A DNA stretch of 63,150 nt from Parafrankia discariae (GCF_000373365.1 NZ_KB891220.1:1-63150); one strand, 5' to 3'. Counted from the first letter of the stretch, positions 44,542 through 54,285 are shown. Program-made: numbers and translations. Notes: generated by a model from the letters alone, not told the origin.

Positions 44542-45731
44542 GGTTCCTCCGTGCGAGATCGGTGCCGTGCGGCGGCGGACGGCTGTCGCCGCACGGGAGA
44601 TGGCGGCCGGTCGACGACCGGCGGCCGGTTGTGCCGCGCCCGGTTCCGCCGCGCCCTGCTCGAACGCCCGGACCGGGTGCCCGAGCAGGGGCGCCCGCGT
44701 GCGATCACGCCTGGGCGCACACCCGAGGACACGCCGAGCCCAGGGCACGACGAACTCGTGGCACGACGAACTCGTGGCATGACGAGAACCGAGGGATGAC
44801 GAACGCCGAGAGATGAACACCGGCCTGGCGGGCAACGGGCCGGGCGTGAACCGAACCGGAACCGGGCCGGACCGGAACCGGGCCGGTACGTCAGCCCGTA
44901 GCCCGGGTCAGTCGATCGGGCGTGGACCGGCTGAGCCCGGACGGATCCAGCCGAGACATCACGGCCCTGTCGGCCAGCCGACTGTCGAGTTGTCAACCGT
45001 CGGCCCGGTCACCCGGCGCGCATTCGGCCGGCGCTGCCGGAAATACCAGTTGACCTATCCAGGTGCGGTGTCCGACTGATTCTTCGAAACCGAGGTGACA
45101 GAATCAGGCTCGCGCGGTTCCGCACTGGCCGGAGAAAACTCGACGGATCGGCTGGCGGTCGTTGCGAAAGTGGACCACGCCCGGCGGGGCTGCTTAGGAC
45201 GTGCCGGTGTGACAGCGGTTCACCGCGGCCCGGCGGCGCGTTCGGCGCCGGGCCACGGGACACCCCATATCCCGTCTGAGCAGCGCGGATGTAGGCCCGA
45301 TGCGGGCCGCGGGCGAGGCCGGCGCGATACCGTCACGGCGCATCGCCGCCCTTGGGTTTCTGCTGGTCCAGATCGTTTCCCCCCCATGGAGCCATGCCTC
45401 CCGGAACCGCCAGGCCGCCCGAAGGCGACGGCTGCGATCTCGCTGAATCCTCAGTGGACCAGGGCGGGAGGGCGCCCCGTTACTTTCCTGTTCGGCGCTT
45501 ATTCTTACACGCCGTGCGGCCGTGGTGGCAGGGAGTCGGGGATTTTTCTTGTGCCGGCCCTCGCGTCACACGATGTGGTCTCGATCGGTGTCGCCGCAAA
45601 GCGGATAGAAACCCTCGCTATTGTTTGTCCTGTTGAACGAGTACGGTGTCCCTGTGCGTCGTCCGGACGGAGTGGCGCAGGAGTTCAGCCTGCCCCGTGC
45701 ACCCGCCGCACACCCGGGAGGAGCACCAGCA
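44542..45731. other. Long divergent intergenic region ahead of the polysaccharide operon and a histidine kinase
   Basis: Almost 1.2 kb with no gene I can support; open frames are overlapping shadows. Contains tandem palindromes (44746-44776), ACCGGGCCGG-type simple repeats (44855-44890), and a TTGACC hexamer at about 45050 that may be a -35. The frame of the downstream kinase is open through part of this region but without a ribosome-binding site. Confidence 0.5.
44746..44776. promoter_or_regulatory. Two tandem 15-bp palindromes
   Basis: CACGACGAACTCGTG at 44746-44760 and again at 44762-44776. Each has 5-bp arms CACGA/TCGTG. The 16-bp period and position 205 bases upstream of the small membrane gene suggest a pair of regulator sites, perhaps for the polysaccharide operon. 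Partial degenerate copies follow to about 44810. Confidence 0.5.
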
Positions 45732-47084
45732 GTGGCCGGCCCCGTCGACGCGACCTCGGACCAACGAGCCGAGCGGCCCTCGGGCCCGCCGGCCGGGAGA
45801 GCACCCGGCTCCGACCGGCCCGTTCCCGGCACACCCGATCTCGGTCCACCCGATCTCGACCCGCCCGATCCGGCCCGGTCCGGCACCGGGAGCGGCACCG
45901 GTCCCGGGAGCGACTCCGGTCCCGGGACCGGAGTGGACATCAGACCGGAGCAGGTCTTCGCCCTCGACGAGCGGACCTGGCGGCGGGTCCTTTTCCTGCT
46001 GCTGAACCTGCCGACGGGCCTCGTCGGGTTCGTCATCGTCGTCGTGTGGTTCTCGGTCGGTGTGGGAACGGCGGTCACGGTCGTCGGGCTGCCGCTGCTG
46101 ACCGTCGGCCTGGTGGTGACCCGGGCGCTCGGCACGGTCGAACGCGCCCGCGCCCGCGCCATCCTGGGCCTGCACATTCCGAAGGCGTCGCGGCCGCGGT
46201 CGTCGTCGACGGGTGCCTTCGGCCGGCTGTGGGCCGCGGTGGCGGACCCGGTCGGCTGGCGGCACGCCCTGTACTTCGTGATCCGGCTGCCGTGGGTGAT
46301 CGTCACCTTCACCGTGACGCTGGTGCTGCTGCTCGTCGGCTGGCCGGTGCTGCCGGTCGTGGCCCGGGCGCTGGCGACCGTCGACAAGGCGATGATCTCA
46401 GGCCTGCTCTCGCCGTCCGACCGGATGGAGCGGCGGATCAGGGAGCTGGAGGTCGACCGCGGGGTCGTCGTCGACACGGCCGCGGCCGACCTGCGGCGTA
46501 TCGAGCGGGATCTGCACGACGGCGCGCAGGCGCGGCTGGTCGCGCTCGCGATGGGTCTGGGCCTGGCGCGGGAGAAGTTCGCCGAGGACCCGGACACCGC
46601 GGCGAAGATGGTCGAGGAGGCGCACGGCGAGGTCAAGCTCGCGCTGCGGGAGCTGCGGGATCTGGCCCGCGGCATCCATCCCGCGATCCTCACCGACCGG
46701 GGCCTGCCGGGCGCGATCCCGTCGCTGGGAATGCGCTGCACGGTTCCGGTCCGGGTGACGGTCGAGCTGGCCGAGCGGCCGGCGCCGGCGATCGAGGGCA
46801 TCGTCTACTTCACCGCCGCCGAGCTGCTCACCAACATCAGCAAGCACAGCCAGGCGTCGGACGCGCTGGTCGACCTGCGCCGGGTCGGCGACAACCTGCT
46901 GTTGCGGATAACCGACGACGGCCGCGGGGGCGCGAGCCTCGGCCGGGGCAGTGGGCTGGCGGGCCTCACCGAGCGGCTGGACGCCATCGACGGCACGCTG
47001 ATCGTGGACAGCCCGCCCGGCGGGCCGACCTATGTCATCGCGAAGGTGCCCTGGCGGGACAGGGAACAGACACAGTCGGGCTGA
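45732..47084 (+). CDS. Sensor histidine kinase, NarL-type (HisKA_3)
   Basis: About 450 residues. N-terminal Pro/Gly/Asp-rich cytoplasmic tail of about 80 residues, membrane region with two pairs of helices (VLFLLLNLPTGLVGFVIVVVWFSVG, VTVVGLPLLTVGLVV; ALYFVIRLPWVIVTFTVTLVLLLVGWPVLPVV), phospho-acceptor helix RIERDLHDGAQARLVALAMGLG with the His, and HATPase (FTAAELLTNISKHSQ, DDGRGGASLGRGSGLAGLTERL). Domain layout is that of actinobacterial two-component kinases with a DUF-type membrane sensor; the partner regulator is not adjacent. GTG 45732 is chosen since GGGAGGAG lies eight bases upstream; GTG 45654 and TTG 45621 are in frame without a good site. Confidence 0.9.
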   Translation: MAGPVDATSDQRAERPSGPPAGRAPGSDRPVPGTPDLGPPDLDPPDPARSGTGSGTGPGSDSGPGTGVDIRPEQVFALDERTWRRVLFLLLNLPTGLVGFVIVVVWFSVGVGTAVTVVGLPLLTVGLVVTRALGTVERARARAILGLHIPKASRPRSSSTGAFGRLWAAVADPVGWRHALYFVIRLPWVIVTFTVTLVLLLVGWPVLPVVARALATVDKAMISGLLSPSDRMERRIRELEVDRGVVVDTAAADLRRIERDLHDGAQARLVALAMGLGLAREKFAEDPDTAAKMVEEAHGEVKLALRELRDLARGIHPAILTDRGLPGAIPSLGMRCTVPVRVTVELAERPAPAIEGIVYFTAAELLTNISKHSQASDALVDLRRVGDNLLLRITDDGRGGASLGRGSGLAGLTERLDAIDGTLIVDSPPGGPTYVIAKVPWRDREQTQSG

Positions 47085-47696
47085 TCCTCCCCGCGGAGTC
47101 ATCGTCGACGTCACGTTCAAATCCGCTCCGGTGTCCCCGGACGAAGGCGTGGAATGGGCGGGACCCAACCCGTTACGTCGATTCCCTGGTCGATCGTGGG
47201 CAGTCCGGCCGGTAACAGGCAGGTGACGGTTTCACGTCCGGACGGGTGCCGGAGCCGGTCGCCCGGCGACCGCCCGGGATGGCCCGTCGCGGGCCCGTGA
47301 CATGGGCCGGGCCGGGTCCCGCCACCAGCGGCGGCCGTTCCCGGCCCAGAACTCGGGTGGGTTCCCGTTGGTGGGCACGCGTCCGTCGATCGCTATGTGA
47401 CGGATGAGATCAGGTTCATCGTCTGTGCGCACCATGCAAGAACATGACAGATCAAACAATCGATCATCTTTGTGTATCTGTTGTGGTGGCGCGGTCGATC
47501 CGGCCGCAATTCGCGCAAAGCCGTTGAAGAGTCACCCAAAGTGGTATAGCTTGCCGTAACCAGATGTAATCGGCGCGTCAGCACGGTTCTCGGTCTGCCC
47601 CGCACCGCGATTTCCCGTGAATCCAGCGAAGTGTTTCCGGGACGTATCTGGAATGTTCGTCGCTCGTGGCTGGCGGCTGCGCGGGGAGGGGTGGGC
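47085..47696. other. AT-richer intergenic region with a candidate promoter
   Basis: About 600 bases without a supportable gene. 47400-47560 is notably AT-rich for this window. The best promoter-like pair is TTGAAG (47524) and TATAGC (47545) with a short 15-base spacer, upstream of the regulator gene. Confidence 0.4.
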
Positions 47697-49082
47697 GTGC
47701 GTCTGTCCGAACTCGGATTCGAGGGTCTGGACGAATTCTCCGACGAGGTGTGGCGGACGGTGGCCCGCCACCCCTACTGCGGGGTCGACCTGCTCGCGGA
47801 GTGGCTGTGCCGCCCCGAGCCCATCGTCCAGGCCGAGATGGACCGGCTGGTGGAGGCGGGCCTCGTCCGCCGGGTCGGCCACCAGTGGGAACCGCAGGAT
47901 CCGGTGCGGGTGTTACAGGCACGACACGCCGTGCGCGAGGCGGCGCTGGTCGCCGAGCGGGCCCGGATGGCCGACGAACGGGCGCAGCTCTACCGGTCGG
48001 GCCTGTTCGGCGACTATGTCGCCGGACGGCGCCGGGCGGGGACCAACGCGGGCGTGCAGCTCCTCGGCCGCGACGAGATCTTCCCCCGGATGGCGGAGCT
48101 GACCCGCAGATCGACCCAGTCCGTCCGGTTCCTGCTGACCGGGCCGCCGCCACCCGGCCTCGGCGGGGACGTCCCGGACCTGCTGGTGCCGGCCGCCGGC
48201 CGGGGCGTGCGCGTCGTCAGCGTGTGGACGGCGGGCGCGGTCGCGGCGGCGCGTCGGCGCAACCAGGGACGGCGGCTGCCGCCGATCGGGCAGATCCACG
48301 TGCTGCCGGCACTGCCGATGCGCGCGATCGTCTGGGACGGTACCGCCGCGCTCGTGCCGGTGCGCGACGACGACCTCGACGACGGCGCGTTCGCGGTTGT
48401 CGCCCCGACGCTGGTCCGGGCGATCGCGGACATGGTGACCCGCACCCAGTACGCGGCGGCGCGGCGCGGGTCGGGTGAGGTCGAGCTGGACGAGCCCGCG
48501 ACGGTGCGCCGCCAGCGCGCCCTGCTCCAGCTGCTGGACAGCGGGCTCGACGACAGCCGCGCGGCCCGGGAGCTCGGTGTCTCCGACCGGACGGTGAAAC
48601 GGGACGTGGCGGAGATGTGCCAACGCTTCGGCGTGCTCACCCGCTTCCAGCTCGGCGCCGCCGCCGCGCGGGCCGGCTACCTGCCCCGGGGCGCCGGGGC
48701 CGGCCGTTGGGACGGCGGACCGGACGGCGGCCTCGACGGCGCGCTCGGCGGGGTGCTCGGTGGGGTCCGCGGCGGGGCGCTCGCGGCCGGCCGCGGTGGC
48801 CGCGCGGCCGCCCTGCCAGCGGTTCCCGTTCCGGCGTCGCCCGAGCCCGGCTCCGCCGCGGCGGCCGCGGCCGCGCCGGCGGCCGGGTCGTCCCCGGCGG
48901 TCCCCGCGGCCGCGGCCTCGGCGTCCGGCGCCTCCTCGGCGGCGGGCGCGGCCCGTCCGGTGGCACGACTCGGCCAGCCGGGCGCCACCGGGGCCCGTCG
49001 CGGCGACCGCACGGGCGACCGGACGACGGATCGAGCGTCCGGTGGGCGCGGTAATGGCATGAACAGGACACGACGTCCCTAA
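47697..49082 (+). CDS. Two-HTH transcriptional regulator (TrmB-like N-terminus, LuxR-like C-terminal HTH)
   Basis: About 461 residues. An N-terminal winged-helix (SDEVWRTVARHPYCGVDLLAEWL, EMDRLVEAGLVRRVG), a middle PLD-like or TrmB effector-binding region (RDEIFPRMAELTRRSTQSVRFLLTGPPPPGL), a second HTH (RRQRALLQLLDSGLDDSRAARELGVSDRTVKRDVAEMC) and a 120-residue Ala/Gly/Arg-rich tail ending PLAR-type sequence. Similar actinobacterial regulators control secondary metabolism and development; the target here is unknown. The GTG at 47697 is preceded by GGGGAGGGG. It may respond to a small ligand rather than phosphorylation. Divides the histidine kinase from the conservon. Confidence 0.82.
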   Translation: MRLSELGFEGLDEFSDEVWRTVARHPYCGVDLLAEWLCRPEPIVQAEMDRLVEAGLVRRVGHQWEPQDPVRVLQARHAVREAALVAERARMADERAQLYRSGLFGDYVAGRRRAGTNAGVQLLGRDEIFPRMAELTRRSTQSVRFLLTGPPPPGLGGDVPDLLVPAAGRGVRVVSVWTAGAVAAARRRNQGRRLPPIGQIHVLPALPMRAIVWDGTAALVPVRDDDLDDGAFAVVAPTLVRAIADMVTRTQYAAARRGSGEVELDEPATVRRQRALLQLLDSGLDDSRAARELGVSDRTVKRDVAEMCQRFGVLTRFQLGAAAARAGYLPRGAGAGRWDGGPDGGLDGALGGVLGGVRGGALAAGRGGRAAALPAVPVPASPEPGSAAAAAAAPAAGSSPAVPAAAASASGASSAAGAARPVARLGQPGATGARRGDRTGDRTTDRASGGRGNGMNRTRRP

Positions 49083-49319
49083 AGCGTCACATGATTACTC
49101 TTCCGGTAGAGCACCCCGCACGGTTAGCGTCCTGATTGCCGACGGGATCGGAACAGCTGCTCAGCGTCGCTCTCGGTGGCCGTTGGCGTCAGCGCGAGGT
49201 CGCCACGCCACCGAGCGCGTCCGCAGTCGGGCGTGGCTACTCCCCTCCTGCCTCCCCCCGGTCCCGTCGGCCGACTGGATGTCTTGAGGACCCCCGCGTC
49301 CCCGACGAGAGGTGGCGGA

Positions 49320-52300
49320 GTGCGGAACTGGCCCATCCGATACAAGATCACCCTGGTCCTGCTTCTGCCACTGCTGGCCCTGGTCGGCTTCGGCAGCTGG
49401 GTCGTGACCGGTCAGCTGGCGGCCCAGCGGGCCAGCGACCAGACCAGGACCGCCGCCCGTTTCCTCATCCACGTCAACGACCTCGTCTACGCCCTGCAGT
49501 CCGAGCGGTACGCGGTCTCCAGCCTGGTCGGCTCCGGCTACCGGGAACGGGAGTTCGCGGCCCGGTCGACGAGCGCGCGCGGCCCGGTCGACGAGGCCCT
49601 CGCGACCGTCACCGGGACAGCCGACGAGCTGCCGGCGGGCCCGCGTAACCAGGTCCGGGACGCGGTCGAGGCCGCGCGGAACCAGATGGCCGGGCTCGCC
49701 ACGGTGCGCGCCGGTGTCGACGCGCAGACCCTCCAGCCCGGCCCGGGAACCGTCACCTTCAACCAGATGATCTCCTCCTGGCTGGACGTCGGCGCCGCCA
49801 TGGTCGGCATCGGCAGTGAGGACACCGAGGTCGTGCGCGGGGCCACCGCACTGTCCGCGGTCTCCCGGGCCAGCGAGGCGATCAGCCAGCAGTACGGGTA
49901 CGTCTCGGCGGCGGCCGTCCTCGGCAGCGTGGTGCCCGACAGCGCCACCCGGGTCCAGTCGGCGATCGGCGCCGAGGCGGCTTGGACGACGCAGTTCCGC
50001 TCCTCCGCCACCCCCGGGCAGCTGGCCCTGTACGACAGCGTCGTCGGCCCGACGCTGAACCCCGTCACCGACCTGCGCGACCGGGTGCTGCGCGGCGAGC
50101 GCGTCGACTTCACCGCGTGGGCGACGGCGAGCGGCGCGAAGAGCGAACAGTTCCGCAAGGTGCAGCGGCAGGTCGTCGACGACCTGGAGCACCGCAGTGC
50201 CTCACTCGCCGACGCCGCGCTGCGCAGCGCGCTGCTCTCCGGCCTGCTCGCCGCCGGCGTGGTCGCCCTGTCGATCGCGGTGTCCGTCGGCGTCGCGACC
50301 AGGCTGGTCGGCGCGCTGCGCGCGCTGCGGTCCGGCGCGCTGGAGGTGGCCCAGCGCCGGCTGCCCGCGGTCACCTCGAAGCTGCGGCAGGGACATCCCA
50401 TCGACCCGGCCGCCGAGCCGCCGGCCTTCGCCACCGCGACCGGCGACGAGATCGGCGACGTCGCCCGTGCCTTCAACGTGACCTACTCGTCCGCGGTGTC
50501 GGCGGCCTACGAGGTGGCGGAGAGCCGCAGCGTCGGCGCCATCCTGCAGACACTCGCCCGGCGCACCCAGGGACTGATCCAGCGTCAGCTGCGGCTGATC
50601 GACGAGCTTGAGCGCGACCAGCAGGACGGCGAGGTCCTCACCCGGCTGTTCGGCGTCGACCACCAGGCCACCCGCATGCGGCGGCTGGCGGAGAGCCTGA
50701 TCGTCCTCGCCGGCGGCCAGCCGGGACGGACCTTCCGCGGGCCGGTGCGCCTGGTCCAGGTGCTGCGCGCGGCGGCCAGCGAGGTCGAGGACTACACCCG
50801 GGTGAACGTCCACCTGCCGACGGCGGACGTCGAGATCGTCGGATCGGCCGTCGGCGACCTGACCCACATGCTCGCCGAGCTGATCGAGAACGCCACCGCC
50901 TTCTCCCCGCCCGACACCCCGGTGACCGTGCAGGCCAGCCGGGTCGGCCAGGGCTGGACGGTGGAGATCGAGGACCGCGGCGTCGGCCTCGACCCGGCGT
51001 CCTACGCCGCGACCAACCACCGGATGGCCAACCCGCCGCCGTTCGAGGCCTCGACGCAGGGCAGCCAGATCGGCCTGTTCGTCGTCGCCCGGCTCGCCGC
51101 CCGGCACAAGATCGCCGTGCGGTTCAAGCCCAGCGTGTACGGGGGCGTCCACGTCGTCACGATCATCCCGGCCGGGCTCATCCACACCGAGGTCCCGCAC
51201 CAGACCGCCTCCCTGCCGGCCGCCGGGGCGAACGGCGCCCGCCAGCCGGCGGCGCTCGCGGCGGGCGGCTCGGCGGGCGGCACCGTGTACGGCGGCTCCG
51301 GTCCGGGCACCGGCGGCGGCGGAACGGGTCCCGGCGCGCCGGGCGATCCTGCTGGCCGGCGGGCCGGGCCCACCCCCACCGAGGAACTCGCGCTGGCCGG
51401 AGCGGTCGCCGCGGTCCCGCACCGGGCCTCCGCCCGGCTGCGACCCGAGGCCCCCGACGACGTTCGCGCCGGTGGCGGCGACGTCCGCTCCGGCGAGACC
51501 CGTCCCGGCGAGGCCCGCTCCGGCGAGGTTCGTCCCGGCGGTGGCGACGACCGGCCCGGTGGCCGGCACAGCGACCCGCGCGGCGCCGGTTACGGCGAGG
51601 ACCCGCGCGCGGTCGGCTACGGCGAGGACCAACACGCGACGGCCTACGGCCGCGACGGCCGTGACGGTGGCTACGGCGCCGAGGCGCGCCAGGCCGGCTA
51701 CGGCGCTGACGCCCGCGACGGCGGCTACCGCGGAGACCCTCGTGGCAGCGGCTACCAGGACGACCCCCGCACCGGTGCCCTCGGCGCCGACCCCGCCGCC
51801 GCCCGGTACGGGGAGGACACCGCCCGGTACGGGGAGGACACCGCCGCCGGCCGGTACGGGGACGATCCCCGAACCGTCGGCTACGGCCCGGACCCCCGCG
51901 CCGACCGGTACGGCGATCCCCACGCGGCCGGTGGACACGGCGGCGACCTCACCGACCGGCACCTCGAGACCGACCGGCACCTCGAAGACCCGCGCGGGCT
52001 CCGCCTGGACCGGGGGTTCGACGACCGGTTCGACGACGGCCTCGGCCGTGGCCTCACGGACGGCGGTCTCGACGCCCCGTCGCGTCGCCGGCCCGAGGGA
52101 CGTCCCGGCGGGATGGTCGCGCGCAGTGCCGCGGACCTGGCCGACGGCGGGCTGTTCGACCCACTGTTCGGACCGCTGCGCGGCCACGACGGCGCGCAGG
52201 CACCGGCCGGGCCGCCCGGCACCGGCGGCCACCCACGGCTCGAGGACCTGCCGCGCCGGCAGCGCGGCGCGCACCTCGCCAAGAGCCTGCGCGATGACCC

Positions 52301-52430
52301 CGCCGCCGAGCGGCTGCCGCAGAAGGTGGCCAGCGCGCCCGACCCGGAGGCCGCCCGCGCGCTCGCCCAGCGTTTCACCACAGCTTTCGACCGCGGCATG
52401 CGCGACGCCGACGACCTCGACGGGAGATGA
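49320..52430 (+). CDS. Conservon sensor histidine kinase (CvnA-like) with NIT-type sensor
   Basis: About 1036 residues. First membrane helix (YKITLVLLLPLLALVGFGSWVV), an extracellular nitrate/nitrite-sensing-type helical domain (SERYAVSSLVGSGY ...), second helix (ALLSGLLAAGVVALSIAVSVGVA), HAMP, a dimerisation region (RRTQGLIQRQLRLIDELERDQQDGEVLTRLFGVDHQATRMRRLAESLIVLAG) and HATPase (MLAELIENATAFSP, EDRGVGLDP). The last 400 residues are low-complexity: GYGxDxR repeats and DPR runs. GTG 49320 is preceded by AGAGGTGG. First gene of the conservon; followed after three bases by the roadblock gene. In conservons the kinase is thought to act with the small G protein and roadblock partners. Confidence 0.93.
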   Translation: MRNWPIRYKITLVLLLPLLALVGFGSWVVTGQLAAQRASDQTRTAARFLIHVNDLVYALQSERYAVSSLVGSGYREREFAARSTSARGPVDEALATVTGTADELPAGPRNQVRDAVEAARNQMAGLATVRAGVDAQTLQPGPGTVTFNQMISSWLDVGAAMVGIGSEDTEVVRGATALSAVSRASEAISQQYGYVSAAAVLGSVVPDSATRVQSAIGAEAAWTTQFRSSATPGQLALYDSVVGPTLNPVTDLRDRVLRGERVDFTAWATASGAKSEQFRKVQRQVVDDLEHRSASLADAALRSALLSGLLAAGVVALSIAVSVGVATRLVGALRALRSGALEVAQRRLPAVTSKLRQGHPIDPAAEPPAFATATGDEIGDVARAFNVTYSSAVSAAYEVAESRSVGAILQTLARRTQGLIQRQLRLIDELERDQQDGEVLTRLFGVDHQATRMRRLAESLIVLAGGQPGRTFRGPVRLVQVLRAAASEVEDYTRVNVHLPTADVEIVGSAVGDLTHMLAELIENATAFSPPDTPVTVQASRVGQGWTVEIEDRGVGLDPASYAATNHRMANPPPFEASTQGSQIGLFVVARLAARHKIAVRFKPSVYGGVHVVTIIPAGLIHTEVPHQTASLPAAGANGARQPAALAAGGSAGGTVYGGSGPGTGGGGTGPGAPGDPAGRRAGPTPTEELALAGAVAAVPHRASARLRPEAPDDVRAGGGDVRSGETRPGEARSGEVRPGGGDDRPGGRHSDPRGAGYGEDPRAVGYGEDQHATAYGRDGRDGGYGAEARQAGYGADARDGGYRGDPRGSGYQDDPRTGALGADPAAARYGEDTARYGEDTAAGRYGDDPRTVGYGPDPRADRYGDPHAAGGHGGDLTDRHLETDRHLEDPRGLRLDRGFDDRFDDGLGRGLTDGGLDAPSRRRPEGRPGGMVARSAADLADGGLFDPLFGPLRGHDGAQAPAGPPGTGGHPRLEDLPRRQRGAHLAKSLRDDPAAERLPQKVASAPDPEAARALAQRFTTAFDRGMRDADDLDGR

Positions 52431-52433
52431 GCC

Positions 52434-52844
52434 GTGCCCCGACAGCCTGACCTGTCCTTCCTGCTCGACCGACTTCGCGAGACGGTGCCCGACATCCTCT
52501 GCGCGGTCGTCCTGTCCTCCGACGGCCTGCTGCTGGCCACCTCCACCGGCATCGACCGGGCCGCGGCCGACCAGCTCGCGGCGGTCGCCTCCGGATTCGA
52601 CGCGCTGGCCCGCGGAGCGGCCCGCCAGCACGGCTGGGGCCAGGTCAACAAGACCATGGTCGACATGGAGAACGGCTACCTGTTCATCACCGCGGTGGGC
52701 CACAGCGCCTGCCTGGCGGTCTCCAGCACGGCCGACGCCGACGTCGGTCAGATCGCCTACGAGATGGCCCATCTCGTCAGCCGGGCCGGCAGGTTCCTGA
52801 CCCCGGAGCTGCGCAGTCAGATGCGGGCTGCCCTTCCGTCCTGA
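52434..52844 (+). CDS. Roadblock/LC7 domain protein (CvnB-like)
   Basis: 136 residues; a single roadblock/LC7 domain (MPRQPDLSFLLDRLRETVPDILCAVVLSSDGLLLATSTGIDRAAADQLAAVASGF...), the fold that works with small Ras-like GTPases (MglB). The start GTG follows the CvnA stop by 3 bases. Likely a partner or GTPase-activating protein for the CvnD GTPase encoded two genes downstream. The usual conservon member. Confidence 0.94.
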   Translation: MPRQPDLSFLLDRLRETVPDILCAVVLSSDGLLLATSTGIDRAAADQLAAVASGFDALARGAARQHGWGQVNKTMVDMENGYLFITAVGHSACLAVSSTADADVGQIAYEMAHLVSRAGRFLTPELRSQMRAALPS

Positions 52845-52878
52845 GCCGGCACCGCGTCACGCAGGGAGGTGGAACAGG

Positions 52879-53271
52879 GTGGCTGGCGACTGGTCCGGGT
52901 CAGGAGCACCGGGCGACAGCTGGGACGAGTCCGAGCCGCTGGTCCGGCCCTACGCGGTGACCAGGGGGCGCACCGCACCCGCCGTCCCGCTGGAACTCGT
53001 CGCGCTGGTCGCGACGACCGACGCGGGAATGGCGGGGATCCGGCGGCGCGGCCGGCTCGCCCCCGAGGAACACGACATCGCGATCCTGTGCATGCGAATC
53101 CACTCGATCGCCGAGATCTCCGCCCGGCTCAAACTGCCGCTGATGGTGGTGCGAGTCCTCATCGACGACATGGCGCGCGACGGAATGGTCTCCGTCCACC
53201 GCCCGGAAAATCCAGATCGGCCCAGTCCGGAACTCCTACGGAGGGTTCTGCATGGTCTCACCCGTCTCTAA
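52879..53271 (+). CDS. DUF742 protein (CvnC-like)
   Basis: 130 residues. Begins MAGDWSGSGAPGDSWDESEPLVRPYAVTRGRTAP, then a winged-helix-like region (PEEHDIAILCMRIHSIAEISARLKLPLMVVRVLIDDMARDGMVSVHRP). DUF742 is the third conservon component with unknown function; the HTH-like shape suggests a DNA- or protein-binding role. GGGAGGTGG precedes the GTG. Its 3' end overlaps CvnD by 20 bases. Confidence 0.94.
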   Translation: MAGDWSGSGAPGDSWDESEPLVRPYAVTRGRTAPAVPLELVALVATTDAGMAGIRRRGRLAPEEHDIAILCMRIHSIAEISARLKLPLMVVRVLIDDMARDGMVSVHRPENPDRPSPELLRRVLHGLTRL

Positions 53272-53845
53272 GCGGGCACCCACCGCTGTCAAGGTTCTCG
53301 TAGCCGGTGGGTTCGGAGTAGGCAAAACGACGTTCGTGGGGTCGGTGAGCGAGATCGAGCCGCTCACCACCGAGGCGGCGCTGACCAGCGCCAGCCTCGG
53401 CGTGGACGACACCAGCGCCGTACACGGCAAGACGACCACCACCGTCGCCATGGATTTCGGTCGTCTCACTCTCAGCAACAACATCATCCTCTACCTTTTC
53501 GGCACGCCCGGCCAGGACCGCTTCTGGTTCATGTGGGACGAACTCGTCCGCGGCGCGATCGGCGCGGTCGTGCTCGTCGACACCCGCCGGATGGCGGACT
53601 CCTTTCCCGCCATCGACTTCTTCGAGAACCGCCGGGTCCCGTTCCTGGTGGCCGTCAACCGATTCGACGCGAACACCTACGAGTACCCGCTGCCCATGGT
53701 CCGCAACGCGGCGGACCTGGCACCGCACCGTCCGCTGATGTACTGCGACGCCCGGCGCCCGGACAGCGCGCAGACGACCCTGGTCCATCTCGTACGCCAC
53801 GCACTGGAACTGGCTCTCTCCGGCGACCTGCCGGACGAGCCATGA
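53252..53845 (+). CDS. Conservon small GTPase (CvnD-like)
   Basis: 197 residues, Ras-like ATP/GTP-binding protein: P-loop GGFGVGKTTFVGSV, switch I-type T residues (TTTVAMDFG), G3-type LFGTPGQDRF (DxxG altered to TPGQ), G4 VNRFD. Output component of the conservon. GGAGGG six bases upstream; translational overlap with CvnC. The next gene's ATG candidate overlaps its stop. Confidence 0.94.
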   Translation: MVSPVSKRAPTAVKVLVAGGFGVGKTTFVGSVSEIEPLTTEAALTSASLGVDDTSAVHGKTTTTVAMDFGRLTLSNNIILYLFGTPGQDRFWFMWDELVRGAIGAVVLVDTRRMADSFPAIDFFENRRVPFLVAVNRFDANTYEYPLPMVRNAADLAPHRPLMYCDARRPDSAQTTLVHLVRHALELALSGDLPDEP

Positions 53846-53904
53846 CGGGCCCGACCCGACCAGGAAAGCGGACTCATCAGCCGGGGGGACGCCAGGAGGT
53901 GGAC

Positions 53905-54285
53905 ATGCCCAGCCATGACCTCGACGCGCCGCGTCCGCGCAAGAGCCGGGTACCCGGCGTCGAAATGGAGATCTATGTCGACTGGGAGCACCCCATCGAG
54001 GTGGAGGATCCGCCGAACAGCCAGCGCCCCGCCGTCATGGTCCGGATGCCGGCCTACGTGGCCGGTGGGCTCTCCCACGAGCTGCACAGCCTGGAGACGA
54101 TCCGGGGCGCGGTCGGCGGTGACAGCAGCGAATGGGCGCAGGTCGCCCGGGCCCTGCTCGCCGCGGCCCGGATGGCCGCCGGCGCGGACCGGCATCCCGA
54201 GCTGGCCGATCTGCCACCGGCCGACCCGGCGGACCTGCCACCACCCGCCGGCTGCCGGGAGATCGCGCCTGGGGGAATCGTATGA
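53905..54285 (+). CDS. Conservon-adjacent protein of unknown function
   Basis: 126 residues; not recognised. Contains IYVDWEHPIEVEDPPNSQRPAVMVRMPAYVAGGLSHELHSLETIRGAVGGDSSEWAQVARALLAAARMAAGADRHPEL, a mixed alpha/beta fold with a Pro-rich end. The AGGAGGT five bases upstream of ATG 53905 is a perfect ribosome-binding site, favoured over an upstream ATG (53842) overlapping the cvnD stop. It lies 59 bases after cvnD and overlaps the next gene by four bases (ATGA), so it is part of the operon. Probably a cytosolic accessory of the conservon. Confidence 0.7.
   Translation: MPSHDLDAPRPRKSRVPGVEMEIYVDWEHPIEVEDPPNSQRPAVMVRMPAYVAGGLSHELHSLETIRGAVGGDSSEWAQVARALLAAARMAAGADRHPELADLPPADPADLPPPAGCREIAPGGIV

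Noticed and set aside
45095-47215. 706-codon frame across the histidine kinase gene
   Set aside because: Out of frame with the HisKA and ATPase motifs and Arg/Gly-rich.
47232-47459. 75-codon minus-strand ORF in the histidine kinase-regulator gap
   Set aside because: The sequence is not obviously coding, there is no ribosome-binding site and no recognisable feature; left out.
50202-52772. 856-codon minus-strand frame opposite CvnA
   Set aside because: Val/Gly/Asp-rich antisense shadow.
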